Positions 8,715-18,019 are shown, counted from the first letter of the stretch. The stretch: 64,000 nucleotides of DNA from Tolumonas sp008015085 (GCA_029265125.1 JAJUJX010000001.1:434001-498000), one strand, 5' to 3'. Numbers and translations are program-made. Notes: a model not told the origin generated them from the sequence alone.

Positions 8715-8769
8715 TTCAGTCTGGAGTGGTATTGCCTCCGGCTATCTTTAGCCCCGAGAACCTGAGAGC

Positions 8770-9417
8770 CTATTTTTTCAGGCTTTCAATCAGAGCGACT
8801 GCTTCTGCAGACAGCTTAGTGATTTCATCCCATGCACCGGCTTTGACTTTATCCGCCGGGATCATCCACGAACCACCTACCGTAGCGACGCATTTCAGTG
8901 CCAGATAAGCCGCGACATTTTTCGGACTGATGCCACCGGTTGGACAGAACTTGATCTGTGGTAATGGTGCAGAAATAGCTGATAAGGCAGGTGCACCACC
9001 GTTCGCTTCTGCCGGGAAGAATTTCAGATGGGTATAACCCATATCCAGTGCAGTCATGATCTCGGACGGTGTGCTGACTCCTGGGATCAGTGGTACGGCA
9101 TTGGCCGCCGCATGCGCCAGCAACTTATCGGTAAAACCCGGAGAGATGATGAATTGTGCGCCAGCGGCGACCGCCTGGTCATACTGCTCTGGATTCAGGA
9201 TAGTACCGGCACCCACCAAGGCTTCCGGCATCGCCGCACGAATAGCGCGGATGGCATCCAGTGCCGCAGCAGTGCGCAGGGTAATCTCGAAGACCGTGAT
9301 CCCACCTGCTGCTAAGGCTTTTGCCATCGGTACGGCGTCTTCCACTTTATCGATCACCATGACCGGTACAACCGGTGATGCTGCGAACACAGTGGCAGGA
9401 GATAAAATCCAGTTCAT
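8770..9417 (-). CDS. eda: KDPG aldolase (Entner-Doudoroff)
   Basis: A 215-residue class I aldolase (E. coli 213) that cleaves 2-keto-3-deoxy-6-phosphogluconate into pyruvate and glyceraldehyde-3-phosphate. Visible signatures are EITLRT (catalytic Glu), VGAGTILN, SPGFT and the Schiff-base lysine in LKFFPAE, then CPTGGI and VGGSW. The start at 9417 has AAGGA upstream; a 36-codon in-frame extension runs back into edd and is ignored. It is the last gene of gntK-edd-eda, 13 bases after edd. Confidence 0.97.
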   Translation of the reverse strand: MNWILSPATVFAASPVVPVMVIDKVEDAVPMAKALAAGGITVFEITLRTAAALDAIRAIRAAMPEALVGAGTILNPEQYDQAVAAGAQFIISPGFTDKLLAHAAANAVPLIPGVSTPSEIMTALDMGYTHLKFFPAEANGGAPALSAISAPLPQIKFCPTGGISPKNVAAYLALKCVATVGGSWMIPADKVKAGAWDEITKLSAEAVALIESLKK

Positions 9418-9430
9418 GTCGTAATCCTTA

Positions 9431-11236
9431 TTAATCATTATCAGAAAATAAAATGGAAGCGCCTTGTTCTGCGCTGGTGACGATATGGCGGAACGCGCTG
9501 AAAAGCTCCCGCCCCAGACCGGCATGCTGAGATTTCAGATTGCTTTGCGCTAACGGGCGCAGGCGGATATCATCGAGCACATGCAGAGTGCCGTTGGTGG
9601 CATCCAGACGAATGCGATCTCCCGTCTGCAATTGTGCCAGCGGGCCGCCTTTTGCTGCTTCCGGCGTGACGTGGATCGCGGCTGGGATCTTGCCGGAGGC
9701 GCCAGACAGACGGCCATCGGTGACCAGCGCAACCTTATGCCCCGCCTTTTGGATATTTCCCAGTACCGGCATCAGTGTATGCAGTTCGGGCATGCCGTTA
9801 GCGGCCGGCCCATTGAAGCGAACTACAATGATGGCATCGCGATTCAGTTCTCCGGCTTTATAGGCGGTTTCAACATCATGCTGTGAATCGAAAACGATCG
9901 CTTCTGCATCGATATAGTGATGTTCTTTAGCGACCGCACTGACTTTAATCACGCAGCGGCCCAGATTGCCGGACAGTACTTTCAGGCCGCCGGTTGCGTT
10001 GAATACCTGCACGTCATCAGAGAGCACAGCAGGATCCTGACTTTTGGTTACCGGTGCCCAGCTCAGTTTGTTGTTATGCAATGCAGGATGCTGCAGATAA
10101 TCACCCATATTACCGGTCAGAGGAGTGGCATCCATATGCAGCATGCCTCGGTTGGCCAGACCACGCAGCAGCAGTGGAACTCCACCAGCCTGATGGAAGG
10201 CATTAATATCTGCCGGGCCATTCGGATAGACTTTGGCCAGGAGCGGCACCACATCTGACAGATCACGGAAATCATCCCAGGTCAGGATCAGGCCAGCTGC
10301 ACGAGCCACCGCAACCATGTGCATGGTGTGATTGGTGCTGCCACCAGAGGCCAGCAAAGCGACTAGACCATTCACCAACGATTTTTCATCGACCATTTGA
10401 TAAAGCGGACGGTATTGGCTTGAACCGGCAACCAGTGTTGGCATCAGTTCGGTGACTTCATTCGTCAGGGCATGACGCAGTTCTGAATCCGGAGCGATAA
10501 ATGCCGAACCCGGCAGCATCAACCCCATAGCTTCAAAGACCAGCTGATTGGTATTCGCGGTGCCGTAGAAAGTGCAGGTGCCAGCGCTGTGATACGCCTG
10601 ATTTTCCATCTCCTGCAACGCGGTTTTATCCAGCTCTCCAGCCGCATATTTCTGGCGGATACGCACTTTTTCATCGTTGCTGATGCCGGTGCTCATCGGG
10701 CCAGCCGGAACAAATGCGGTTGGCAGATGGCCGAAAGAAAGAGCCCCGATCAGTTGGCCTGGCGCGATCTTGTCACAGATCCCTAGCAGTAAGGTGGCAT
10801 CAAAGGCATTGTGACTTAGTGAAACGGCCGTAGCTTGTGCGATCACATCGCGGGAGAAAAGCGACAGATCCATCCCAGCCTGACCTTGTGTCACGCCGTC
10901 ACACATCGCTGGTACACCACCAGCAACCTGTGCACTATGACCCGCTTGCGCCAGCACCGCTTTAATTTGATCCGGATAATGCTGATACGGCTGATGAGCA
11001 CTCAGCATATCGTTGTAGGCGGTGACGATCGCCACGTTGACCTTGGTCATGTCCATCAGCGTATTTTTCTGAGCATGCGGGCAGGCTGCCAGCACATGCG
11101 CCAGATTCCCGCAGGCGAGGGTGCTGCGCGGACGACCCGCCTTAGCCTGATCCTGCATCCGGGAAATATAATCAGCCCGTAGGCCAGCGCTGCGTTCGCG
11201 GATGCGTTCCGTTACCTGAGAGATCACTGGGTGCAT
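9431..11236 (-). CDS. edd: 6-Phosphogluconate dehydratase
   Basis: Edd (601 residues; E. coli 603) dehydrates 6-phosphogluconate to KDPG, the first committed Entner-Doudoroff step. It belongs to the IlvD/Edd iron-sulfur dehydratases; conserved segments include VAIVTAYNDMLSAHQPY, GVPAMCDGVTQGQ and LLGICDKI, with the cluster-ligand cysteines, and LVTDGRLSGASGK near the C-terminus. The ATG at 11236 has AAGGGGAA upstream and stands two bases from the gntK stop, implying a shared transcript and probably coupled translation. Confidence 0.97.
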   Translation of the reverse strand: MHPVISQVTERIRERSAGLRADYISRMQDQAKAGRPRSTLACGNLAHVLAACPHAQKNTLMDMTKVNVAIVTAYNDMLSAHQPYQHYPDQIKAVLAQAGHSAQVAGGVPAMCDGVTQGQAGMDLSLFSRDVIAQATAVSLSHNAFDATLLLGICDKIAPGQLIGALSFGHLPTAFVPAGPMSTGISNDEKVRIRQKYAAGELDKTALQEMENQAYHSAGTCTFYGTANTNQLVFEAMGLMLPGSAFIAPDSELRHALTNEVTELMPTLVAGSSQYRPLYQMVDEKSLVNGLVALLASGGSTNHTMHMVAVARAAGLILTWDDFRDLSDVVPLLAKVYPNGPADINAFHQAGGVPLLLRGLANRGMLHMDATPLTGNMGDYLQHPALHNNKLSWAPVTKSQDPAVLSDDVQVFNATGGLKVLSGNLGRCVIKVSAVAKEHHYIDAEAIVFDSQHDVETAYKAGELNRDAIIVVRFNGPAANGMPELHTLMPVLGNIQKAGHKVALVTDGRLSGASGKIPAAIHVTPEAAKGGPLAQLQTGDRIRLDATNGTLHVLDDIRLRPLAQSNLKSQHAGLGRELFSAFRHIVTSAEQGASILFSDND

Positions 11237-11238
11237 GT

Positions 11239-11748
11239 TTATTCCCCTTGTAATGCGGCCACACAACGATTGACCACAGTTGCTAAATCACCATCAATAC
11301 TGACATGTAATACATCAGGTTCGTTTTCGTTTGGTACTTCCAGTGCTTCAAACTGGCTTTTCAGTAAGCCGGTTGGCATAAAGTGGCCAGCTCTGGCTTT
11401 CATGCGGCTTTCAATCAGTTCATAACTGCCGTGTAGGTAGATAAACCTCATGGTCGGATTACCGTCACGCAGACGATCGCGGTAACGTCGCTTCAATGCG
11501 GAGCAGACGATAATGCCGGTTTCATTTTTGTGGCTCAGACTGTAAGCCGCATCGCTCAGGCGTTCCAGCCAGGGCGCCCGGTCATCATCATTCAGGGGCG
11601 AACCGCTCGCCATCTTCTGAATATTGGCGCGCGGATGCAGATCATCGCCGTCAATAAATTTTGCATTGAGTGCCTTGCTAAGGGCTGCGCCTACCGATGA
11701 TTTACCACAACCGGATACGCCCATCAGGATGATGCTCTGTCCTGCCAT
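11239..11748 (-). CDS. gntK: Gluconokinase
   Basis: A 169-residue P-loop kinase that phosphorylates gluconate to 6-phosphogluconate. The Walker A motif is GVSGCGKSSVG at residues 10-20; IDGDDLHP and the ALKRRYRD segment are family hallmarks. It is the first gene of gntK-edd-eda, so the operon takes gluconate all the way to pyruvate and glyceraldehyde-3-phosphate. Two overlapping GntR-type operators and a CRP site lie 60-115 bases upstream, shared with divergent gntT. Confidence 0.97.
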   Translation of the reverse strand: MAGQSIILMGVSGCGKSSVGAALSKALNAKFIDGDDLHPRANIQKMASGSPLNDDDRAPWLERLSDAAYSLSHKNETGIIVCSALKRRYRDRLRDGNPTMRFIYLHGSYELIESRMKARAGHFMPTGLLKSQFEALEVPNENEPDVLHVSIDGDLATVVNRCVAALQGE

Positions 11749-11807
11749 AATTTTGACCTCAGTCTCAAATTTGATAATTGCCAGTGTTTGATGGTTTTTA
11801 CCTTAGC

Positions 11808-11837
11808 ATGTTACCGGTATCATGTTACCGGTAACAA
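11808..11837. promoter_or_regulatory. Two overlapping GntR operators
   Basis: ATGTTACCGGTATCAT (11808-11823) and ATGTTACCGGTAACAA (11822-11837) share two bases, so the dyad centres are 14 bases apart. They lie between gntK and gntT, match the half-site of the palindrome upstream of gntR, and presumably let GntR repress both directions. Confidence 0.88.
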
Positions 11838-11841
11838 AGAG

Positions 11842-11863
11842 ATTTGTGAAGCGCGCCACAAAT
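11842..11863. promoter_or_regulatory. CRP-cAMP binding site
   Basis: The 22-base dyad ATTTGTGA-N6-CCACAAAT fits the CRP consensus TGTGA-N6-TCACA with one mismatch. It abuts the GntR operators, so catabolite activation and gluconate repression meet at one control region for gntK-edd-eda and gntT. Confidence 0.78.
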
Positions 11864-11897
11864 TCAAACTGAACCATCACCACTAAGAGAGACAACT

Positions 11898-12005
11898 ATG
11901 TTTGCAACCAACGTCATTATGCCAATATCGCCACCGCCGTGCATCCTGAGCTCATCTTCAGTTTGTGTATCCCGCGTATTTACAGGAGTTCAATCATGCC
12001 ATTAA
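11898..12005 (+). CDS. Possible 35-codon leader ORF overlapping gntT start
   Basis: An ATG at 11898, nine bases after GAGAG, opens a frame of 35 codons ending TAA at 12003-12005, ten bases beyond the gntT ATG (11996) in another frame. The peptide is Ser/Cys/Pro-rich with no family resemblance. It may be a coupling or attenuating leader peptide, or chance; I see no independent evidence for translation. Confidence 0.25.
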   Translation: MFATNVIMPISPPPCILSSSSVCVSRVFTGVQSCH

Positions 12006-13312
12006 TTATTGTTGCCATCGGAGTGGCGCTGCTGCTTCTGTTGATGTTGCGGTTTAAAGTGAATGGCTTTCTGTCACTGATCCTGGTGGCACTCGCGGTC
12101 GGATTAATGGAAGGGATGCCGATTGCTAAAGTCATGGCATCAGTCAAAGCCGGGGTAGGTGGCACTCTGGGTAGTCTGGCGCTGGTGCTGGCCTTTGGTG
12201 CCATGCTGGGCAAGCTGATGGCTGATTGCGGCGGTGCCCAGCGTATCGCAACTACGCTGATAGCCTGGTTTGGTGTGAAACGTATTCAGTGGGCTGTCGT
12301 GATCACTGGGTTTGTGGTGGGTTTTGCTCTGTTTTATGAAGTCGGTTTCGTGCTAATGATCCCGCTGGTCTTTACCATTGCGGCTTCTGCCCGTATTCCG
12401 CTGCTCTATATCGGTGTACCGATGGCGGCAGCGTTGTCGGTGACTCACGGCTTTCTGCCTCCGCACCCTGGCCCAACGGCGATTGCCGGTGTTTATGGCG
12501 CTGATATGGGTAAAACCCTGCTGTACGGGATTATCCTTGCGATTCCAACCGTCATTATTGCGGGCCCGCTGTTTGCGATGACGCTGAAGAAAATCGATAA
12601 GCCGATTCCTGCCGGTTTATACAATCCGAAAGTCTTTACTGAAGAAGAGATGCCGGGTTTTGGTGTGAGTGTGTTTACTGCACTGGTACCGGTTATTCTG
12701 ATGGCGATTCAGGCGATAGCGAAAATGACCTTGCCTGCAGATTCTACTGTATTGGGTTATACCGGTTTCTTTGGTGATCCGGTGATTGCCACCATGCTGT
12801 CAGTATTGATCGCTATTTTCACCTTTGGCCTGAATCGTGGCAAAGAGATGAAAGAGGTGATGGGGACTATCTCTGAATCGATCAGTGCGATTGCCATGAT
12901 CATTTTGGTTATCGGTGGTGGCGGTGCGTTTAAACAAGTGCTGGTGGATAGTGGCGTCGATAAATACATCGCAGCTATGATGCATGCCAGTGGTATCTCT
13001 CCGCTGATCCTGGCATGGGGTGTCGCTTCTGCTCTGCGTCTGGCTCTGGGTTCTGCAACTGTGGCCGCGATGACGACTGCGGGTATTGTTGCCCCGATTA
13101 TTGCCACAACTGGTGTTAGCCCTGAACTGATGGTGATTGCGACCGGTGCGGGCAGCGTGATTTTCTCTCATGTGAATGACCCGGGATTCTGGATTTTCAA
13201 AGAGTATTTCAACCTCTCTATTCCTGAGACCTTTAAATCCTGGTCAATTCTGGAAACCTTAATCGCGCTTTGTGGTCTGGTAGGAACACTGGCACTGAGC
13301 AACATGATCTGA
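11996..13312 (+). CDS. gntT: Gluconate permease, GntP family
   Basis: A 438-residue inner-membrane proton symporter, the same length as E. coli GntT and very similar to it (FLPPHPGPTAIAG, SATVAAMTTAGIVAP, GSVIFSHVNDPGFW are GntP-family hallmarks). About 12-14 hydrophobic segments are visible. The ATG at 11996 has AGGAG at 11984-11988; the longer frame from 11939 has no ribosome-binding site. It is divergent from gntK and shares GntR operators and a CRP site with it. A hairpin terminator follows. Confidence 0.95.
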   Translation: MPLIIVAIGVALLLLLMLRFKVNGFLSLILVALAVGLMEGMPIAKVMASVKAGVGGTLGSLALVLAFGAMLGKLMADCGGAQRIATTLIAWFGVKRIQWAVVITGFVVGFALFYEVGFVLMIPLVFTIAASARIPLLYIGVPMAAALSVTHGFLPPHPGPTAIAGVYGADMGKTLLYGIILAIPTVIIAGPLFAMTLKKIDKPIPAGLYNPKVFTEEEMPGFGVSVFTALVPVILMAIQAIAKMTLPADSTVLGYTGFFGDPVIATMLSVLIAIFTFGLNRGKEMKEVMGTISESISAIAMIILVIGGGGAFKQVLVDSGVDKYIAAMMHASGISPLILAWGVASALRLALGSATVAAMTTAGIVAPIIATTGVSPELMVIATGAGSVIFSHVNDPGFWIFKEYFNLSIPETFKSWSILETLIALCGLVGTLALSNMI

Positions 13313-13329
13313 TTTACCGGATAAATTCA

Positions 13330-13363
13330 GGCATCCCGTTACGGGATGCCGCTTCTCTTGCTT
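13330..13363 (+). terminator. gntT terminator
   Basis: A perfect nine-base-pair stem GGCATCCCG-TTA-CGGGATGCC (13330-13350) followed by a moderately T-rich tail, 17 bases after the gntT stop. Confidence 0.75.
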
Positions 13364-13587
13364 GACCCGGACGGCTTCTATCAATACGCTAGAGTCGTCT
13401 GGTTAACCAATGAGGCCCTGTATGGACGATAGCAGTCGTCACTGTGACTACTATTCAGTAAATTTCCGCTTTTTAACTTCCATTTTTCATCATCCTATTC
13501 ATTCAGTGTTAACTGCTGAATCAATGTCAGATGCCGATCATTTGTCTGTAAAAAAGGCTGTTTATCCTGCCAATCAGGAGGAGCACC

Positions 13588-15147
13588 ATGTTTGAATGGA
13601 TGATTGATCCAACCGCGTGGCTGGGTTTATTAACACTGGTTGTATTGGAAATTGTGCTTGGTATCGACAACCTGCTGTTTATTGCCATTCTGGCGGAAAA
13701 ACTGCCACCAGATCAGCGCGATAAAGCCCGGTATTACGGGCTGGCGATGGCTTTGTTGATGCGATTTGGGTTGCTGGCGGGTTTGTCTCATCTGGTTAGT
13801 TTTACGCAGCCGCTGTTTACTGTCTGGTCGTTACCGTTATCAGGGCGCGATCTGATCCTGCTGATTGGCGGTTTCTTCCTGCTGTTTAAGGCAACCCGAG
13901 AATTGCATGGCCGGATTGAAGGCGTGCTGCATAATGATGATGGAAAGAAGGTCTATCTCGGATTTTGGATCGTTGTAGCCCAAATTGTGGTGCTGGATGC
14001 CGTTTTCTCACTGGATGCGGTGATCACGGCGGTGGGTATGTCCGATCATCTGGCGATCATGATGATAGCTGTGACGATTGCGATAGCCATTATGATGTGG
14101 GCCAGCAAGCCGCTGACACTGTTTATCAATCGTCATCCTACGCTGGTGATCCTGTGCCTCGGTTTCCTGCTGATGATTGGTTTTAGTCTGATGGCCGATG
14201 GCCTCGGCTTCCATGTACCCAAAGGTTATCTGTATGCAGCAATCGGTTTTTCGATCCTGATTGAGTTTTTTAACCAGCTGGCGCGGGCAAATCAGGAAAA
14301 ATTATTTAAGGGTAAACTTCGTCGCCGCGAACGGACAGCCGAAATGGTCATGAGTCTGTTGGGAGTCAAAGCGGAGACATCGCAATATCAGGAAGCGGAA
14401 CCTGTTAATAATGAAGCTCGCGTTCAGGACGAAGTCTTCAGTGACGAAGAGAAGGATATGGTTTCCCGCGTGCTGCAACTTTCTTCGTTACCTATTCGTG
14501 CGGTGATGACGGTGCGTCGTGATATTGAGATGCTGGATCTCTCTGCGCCACAAAGCGACATTTTGCAGTTGCTGGCACAAACGCCACATTCCCGTCTGGT
14601 GGTGACTAGAGATAACAACCGCGATGCACCGTTAGGCATTATTCGAAAACGTGATGTGCTGGCTCAGTTGCTGGAAAACAAGAGTCTCAATGTTGAAGGA
14701 TTGATCCAGCCAGCGCTGTGTTTACCGGAAACTATTTCGGTGCTGAATGCATTGGAACAATTCCGTCAGGCAAAAAATTATCTGGCGTTTGTGGTTGATG
14801 AATTTGGTAATTTTGAAGGGCTGGTTTCTATCCGTGACATCATGGAAGAGATTGCTGGTAACTTACCGGAAACCGGCGAAGAAGAGTCGGAGTGTGTGAT
14901 GCTGGCGCCAGGCAGTTTCCGCATCAGCGGTGATATGTTGCTGAGTGATTTACAGCGAGAGCTGTCATTCCCGGCGCTGGCAACAGAACATTATCACACA
15001 CTAGCGGGCTGGTTGCTGGAGTGGCTGCAACGTTTGCCAACCATCGATGAAGTTATCGAGTATGAAGGCTGGCAGATCACAGTTACCGACATCCGGGCTC
15101 ACCGTATCGAATCCGTCTGGCTGACCCGCCAGAAAACAGAAGAATAA
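13588..15147 (+). CDS. yoaE: TerC/CBS/CorC membrane protein (YoaE-like)
   Basis: A 519-residue protein (E. coli YoaE 518). Residues 1-240 form a TerC-type membrane domain with about seven helices and the diagnostic acidic motifs EIVLGIDNLLF and LDAVFSLDAVITAVG. Two CBS motifs follow (residues 295-425), then a CorC/HlyC-associated domain (430-510). TerC proteins are thought to move metal ions, notably Mn2+, and the CBS pair may sense nucleotides; for this branch that is inference. AGGAGGAGC precedes the ATG. I looked for a yybP-ykoY manganese riboswitch upstream and did not find its conserved bases. Confidence 0.92.
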   Translation: MFEWMIDPTAWLGLLTLVVLEIVLGIDNLLFIAILAEKLPPDQRDKARYYGLAMALLMRFGLLAGLSHLVSFTQPLFTVWSLPLSGRDLILLIGGFFLLFKATRELHGRIEGVLHNDDGKKVYLGFWIVVAQIVVLDAVFSLDAVITAVGMSDHLAIMMIAVTIAIAIMMWASKPLTLFINRHPTLVILCLGFLLMIGFSLMADGLGFHVPKGYLYAAIGFSILIEFFNQLARANQEKLFKGKLRRRERTAEMVMSLLGVKAETSQYQEAEPVNNEARVQDEVFSDEEKDMVSRVLQLSSLPIRAVMTVRRDIEMLDLSAPQSDILQLLAQTPHSRLVVTRDNNRDAPLGIIRKRDVLAQLLENKSLNVEGLIQPALCLPETISVLNALEQFRQAKNYLAFVVDEFGNFEGLVSIRDIMEEIAGNLPETGEEESECVMLAPGSFRISGDMLLSDLQRELSFPALATEHYHTLAGWLLEWLQRLPTIDEVIEYEGWQITVTDIRAHRIESVWLTRQKTEE

Positions 15148-15162
15148 CCCCTGAGTGGAAGC

Positions 15163-16938
15163 ATGATGACGCAATTGATGCAACGCTGGCAGCAGGCCAG
15201 CCAATATCTCGCAGACTGGCATGACAGCCTGCTGGCTGCAGAAAATTCCCTGCAGCAGAAAGATAAAATCTATAACTGGCAGGCGTGGTTATTCCCGACT
15301 TTGCTGGGATTGCTGTTTGCATTGCAGAATCCGCTGCTGTACGGCATGGCACCGGCTTATGACGCGTCTCTGTTCGCTACCATGGGCAAGATGTGGGCGG
15401 ATGGTTCCGTACTTTATCGTGACATGATCGATATTAAAGGGCCGGTGATCTTCCTGCTGGATGCGGTTGGTTATGCGATTGGCGGATTTCAGGGGATCTG
15501 GCTGCTGGAAACGGTACTGCTGATCTGGGGCTTAAATGCTCTCTACCGTACACTCGCTTTATGGGGTATCGCGCCATTAAGTCGTCTGGCGGGCATGCTG
15601 GCCTGGTTATTCCTCTATGCCTACCGCTATTACTACGGCAACATGACCGAAGACTATACCTTCTGTCTGGGGCTGATTGCGCAATATCATTTTGTCCGGA
15701 TGCTACTGGCGGAACGTTTCCGCTGGCAGGATGCCGCGATCCCTGCTGTGACTTTTGGTTTGATTGCTATGTTACGCATGAATAATGCGGCAATGTGGTG
15801 TGGCTATTACCTGACTTTGTTTATTTACTGGGCATGGCAACGCCGCTGGCAGGATGCCATCAAACTGACTATCAGCGGTGTTATCGGTATCTTGCTGACG
15901 GCTGTGCCATTGCTGGCTTATTTTGTCTGGCACGGTGTACTGAGTGATTTCTGGTTTTATTCTTTCGGTATTTTCTTTGGCAACAGCTATGGCAGTGGTC
16001 ATTCGCTGATGGTGGGTTTCCTCGGCTTAGCCAGAACCGGCCTGCTGTTACTGCTGCCAGTATTTATTGGTGTGGTCTGGCAGCAGCAGCGTGTTGCTGA
16101 TAATACTCGTCCATGGCATATCTTGCTGGCCAGTCAGTTGGTTGGGTTAGTGATGGGGATTGTGGCTAATTCGGTTTCTGGTCATACCTATGAGCATTAT
16201 GAGATCCTGTTTTTCACATCTGCCATCCTGATTTTACCGATTGTGCTTCAGGCTGCCCGTAGCGGTGGTGTAGATAAACAAATCGGCTGTCGTCATCTGC
16301 AACTGGCAGGCATAGTCACGCTGGTGCTGTTAATCGGCTATCTGCTGGCGCAGCACATTATCTTTACCTGGTCGCGGTTTGAATCGCCGATCCCGAAACT
16401 GACTTATGAATTGTTGGTGAGTCTGGCTGCATCTGTCGTGGTTACGATCGTGTTGGCGATTGTTTGGGTTGTTACCCGCAGTCGTCAGCTTTACTTGCCT
16501 GCGATGACAGGATTGGTTGTGCTAGCCCTATTGATGGTGGTATTGCCAATAGGAAGGGGGCTGACCAAAGGTCGTCCGTTCGATGATGTTTCCGCGCAGA
16601 TGGTGGAATACATCAAGAGCCATACCAGCTATGACGACCTGATCTGGGTGGATGGCATCATTCCGCAATATTATGTCTGGACCGAACGTCGTCCGGCTTC
16701 TTCCTATCTGTTTTTTGATAACGTAACACCACCGTATGATGTGCGAGCCCGCATGATGGATGATCTGAAGCGTAACAAGCCGAAATTCATCATCGTGAAA
16801 CTGACCCGGATGGAAAAGGTCATGAGTGGTAAGGACAAAGACAGTACGCCGTCATTTATGGCGTATTACAACTATATCAATGAAGCGTATCAGCCGGTTT
16901 CTGCTGATTTGCCAAGATTGTATCAGTTAAAGCAATAG
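15163..16938 (+). CDS. Putative GT-C membrane glycosyltransferase
   Basis: A 591-residue polytopic protein with 11-13 predicted transmembrane helices. After a cytoplasmic N-terminus, the first large loop contains APAYDASLFATMGKMWADG and RDMIDIKGPVIF, resembling the acidic loop of PMT/ArnT-type (GT39/83) enzymes that take polyprenyl-linked sugars. The C-terminal soluble part (residues 480-590: DDLIWVDGIIPQYYVWTERRPASSYLF) also fits this class. Acceptor and donor are unknown. It begins 15 bases after the TerC/CBS gene and may be co-transcribed. No other glycan gene is adjacent. Confidence 0.65.
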   Translation: MMTQLMQRWQQASQYLADWHDSLLAAENSLQQKDKIYNWQAWLFPTLLGLLFALQNPLLYGMAPAYDASLFATMGKMWADGSVLYRDMIDIKGPVIFLLDAVGYAIGGFQGIWLLETVLLIWGLNALYRTLALWGIAPLSRLAGMLAWLFLYAYRYYYGNMTEDYTFCLGLIAQYHFVRMLLAERFRWQDAAIPAVTFGLIAMLRMNNAAMWCGYYLTLFIYWAWQRRWQDAIKLTISGVIGILLTAVPLLAYFVWHGVLSDFWFYSFGIFFGNSYGSGHSLMVGFLGLARTGLLLLLPVFIGVVWQQQRVADNTRPWHILLASQLVGLVMGIVANSVSGHTYEHYEILFFTSAILILPIVLQAARSGGVDKQIGCRHLQLAGIVTLVLLIGYLLAQHIIFTWSRFESPIPKLTYELLVSLAASVVVTIVLAIVWVVTRSRQLYLPAMTGLVVLALLMVVLPIGRGLTKGRPFDDVSAQMVEYIKSHTSYDDLIWVDGIIPQYYVWTERRPASSYLFFDNVTPPYDVRARMMDDLKRNKPKFIIVKLTRMEKVMSGKDKDSTPSFMAYYNYINEAYQPVSADLPRLYQLKQ

Positions 16939-16988
16939 CGCTGAAATAGCCTGCCATTCGTGATGGCTGGCTATTATGAGTAATAGCA

Positions 16989-17016
16989 AAACGGCCCGTT
17001 AAGGGCCGTTTGATTA
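16989..17016. terminator. Bidirectional terminator
   Basis: Nine-base-pair stem AAACGGCCC-GTTAA-GGGCCGTTT between the convergent glycosyltransferase and ATP-grasp genes. T-rich bases follow on both strands. Confidence 0.85.
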
Positions 17017-17039
17017 TCTGGATATCAAAAATATATATG

Positions 17040-18014
17040 TTAAGGCTGTAATACGCCAAAGTTGTCCATCGCAAATTTAACGCGATCAGCAACAGACATT
17101 TTCTTGGCATCAGTTTCTAACATCTTCTCGATCTTACGCAAGCGGGGCAGTAGGCCTGCGCCATTCGCGATCTGAATTGACAGACCCGGACGAGCGTTCA
17201 GCTCCAGCAATAGTGGGCCACGTTTTTTATCCAGCACGATATCAGTACCGATATAGCCAAGACCGGACATTTCGTAGCAGGCTGCAGAGAGGTTCAGCAG
17301 TTTTTCCCAGTGCGGCACCTGCAGCTCATACAGGTCACGACCGGTATCCGGGTGGTAACGCATCGGACTATTGTACTGAACGGCACGTAATGCCTTGCCG
17401 GTGCGCAGGCAAATGCCGACACCGACAGCACCTTGGTGCAGATTCGCCTTCCCATCTGACGAAGCAGTGGAAAGACGCATCATGGCCATCACCGGGAAAC
17501 CTTTGAAGATGATAACGCGGGTGTCCGGCACCCCTTCATAGGAATAACCATCAAACACATCATCAAACTGGATCAGATCTTCTACCAGTACGAAATCTGG
17601 TTTGCCACCCAGCGAGAACAATCCCGCCAGAATGTTGGTGATATGGCGCTCCAGATCAGTAGCAGTACAGGAACTGCCATTTGGCTTGTAATACAAGCCA
17701 TCTTCATGGCGCATGATCACCAGAATGCCTTTACCGCCAGAACCGCGGGCAGGTTTGATACAAAAACCCGGCCAGTCCTTAACCATATCTGCAATTTTCG
17801 TGACTTCATGTTGATGCTGTACCGTACCGATCAGTTTCGGTACGGTGACACCAGCGTCCACTGCGATACGCTTGGTTTTGAGCTTGTTATCAACCAACGG
17901 GTATAACGAGCGCGGGTTATAGCGCCCGATATAACTAACGTTACGCTGATTCATGCCCATGATACCGAGCTTAGCCAGCTTGAATGGTGAGGTGTACTTT
18001 TCGAAAAACCCCAT
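17040..18014 (-). CDS. RimK-like ATP-grasp peptide ligase
   Basis: A 324-residue ATP-grasp protein of the alpha-L-glutamate-ligase-related class. Visible motifs: CIKPARGSGGKGI (nucleotide-binding loop), VEDLIQ, RLSTASSDGKANLHQGAVGVGI, and LELNARPGLSIQIAN with the Mg2+-binding Glu and Asn. RimK relatives add glutamate to protein or cofactor carboxyls; the acceptor here is unknown. There is no signal peptide, so it acts in the cytoplasm. It is the third gene of an operon with a 7TM transglutaminase-like protein (5 bases upstream) and a secreted retropepsin-like protease, a recurrent proteobacterial association. Confidence 0.88.
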   Translation of the reverse strand: MGFFEKYTSPFKLAKLGIMGMNQRNVSYIGRYNPRSLYPLVDNKLKTKRIAVDAGVTVPKLIGTVQHQHEVTKIADMVKDWPGFCIKPARGSGGKGILVIMRHEDGLYYKPNGSSCTATDLERHITNILAGLFSLGGKPDFVLVEDLIQFDDVFDGYSYEGVPDTRVIIFKGFPVMAMMRLSTASSDGKANLHQGAVGVGICLRTGKALRAVQYNSPMRYHPDTGRDLYELQVPHWEKLLNLSAACYEMSGLGYIGTDIVLDKKRGPLLLELNARPGLSIQIANGAGLLPRLRKIEKMLETDAKKMSVADRVKFAMDNFGVLQP

Positions 18015-18019
18015 AGTAA

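Noticed and set aside
13363..13587. yybP-ykoY manganese riboswitch before the TerC gene
   Set aside because: The conserved loop bases of this riboswitch were not found, and the gene belongs to the CBS-containing branch, which does not usually carry it.
13410..13595. 61-codon open frame before yoaE
   Set aside because: It overlaps the yoaE start, lacks a good ribosome-binding site and encodes no recognisable features; probably chance.
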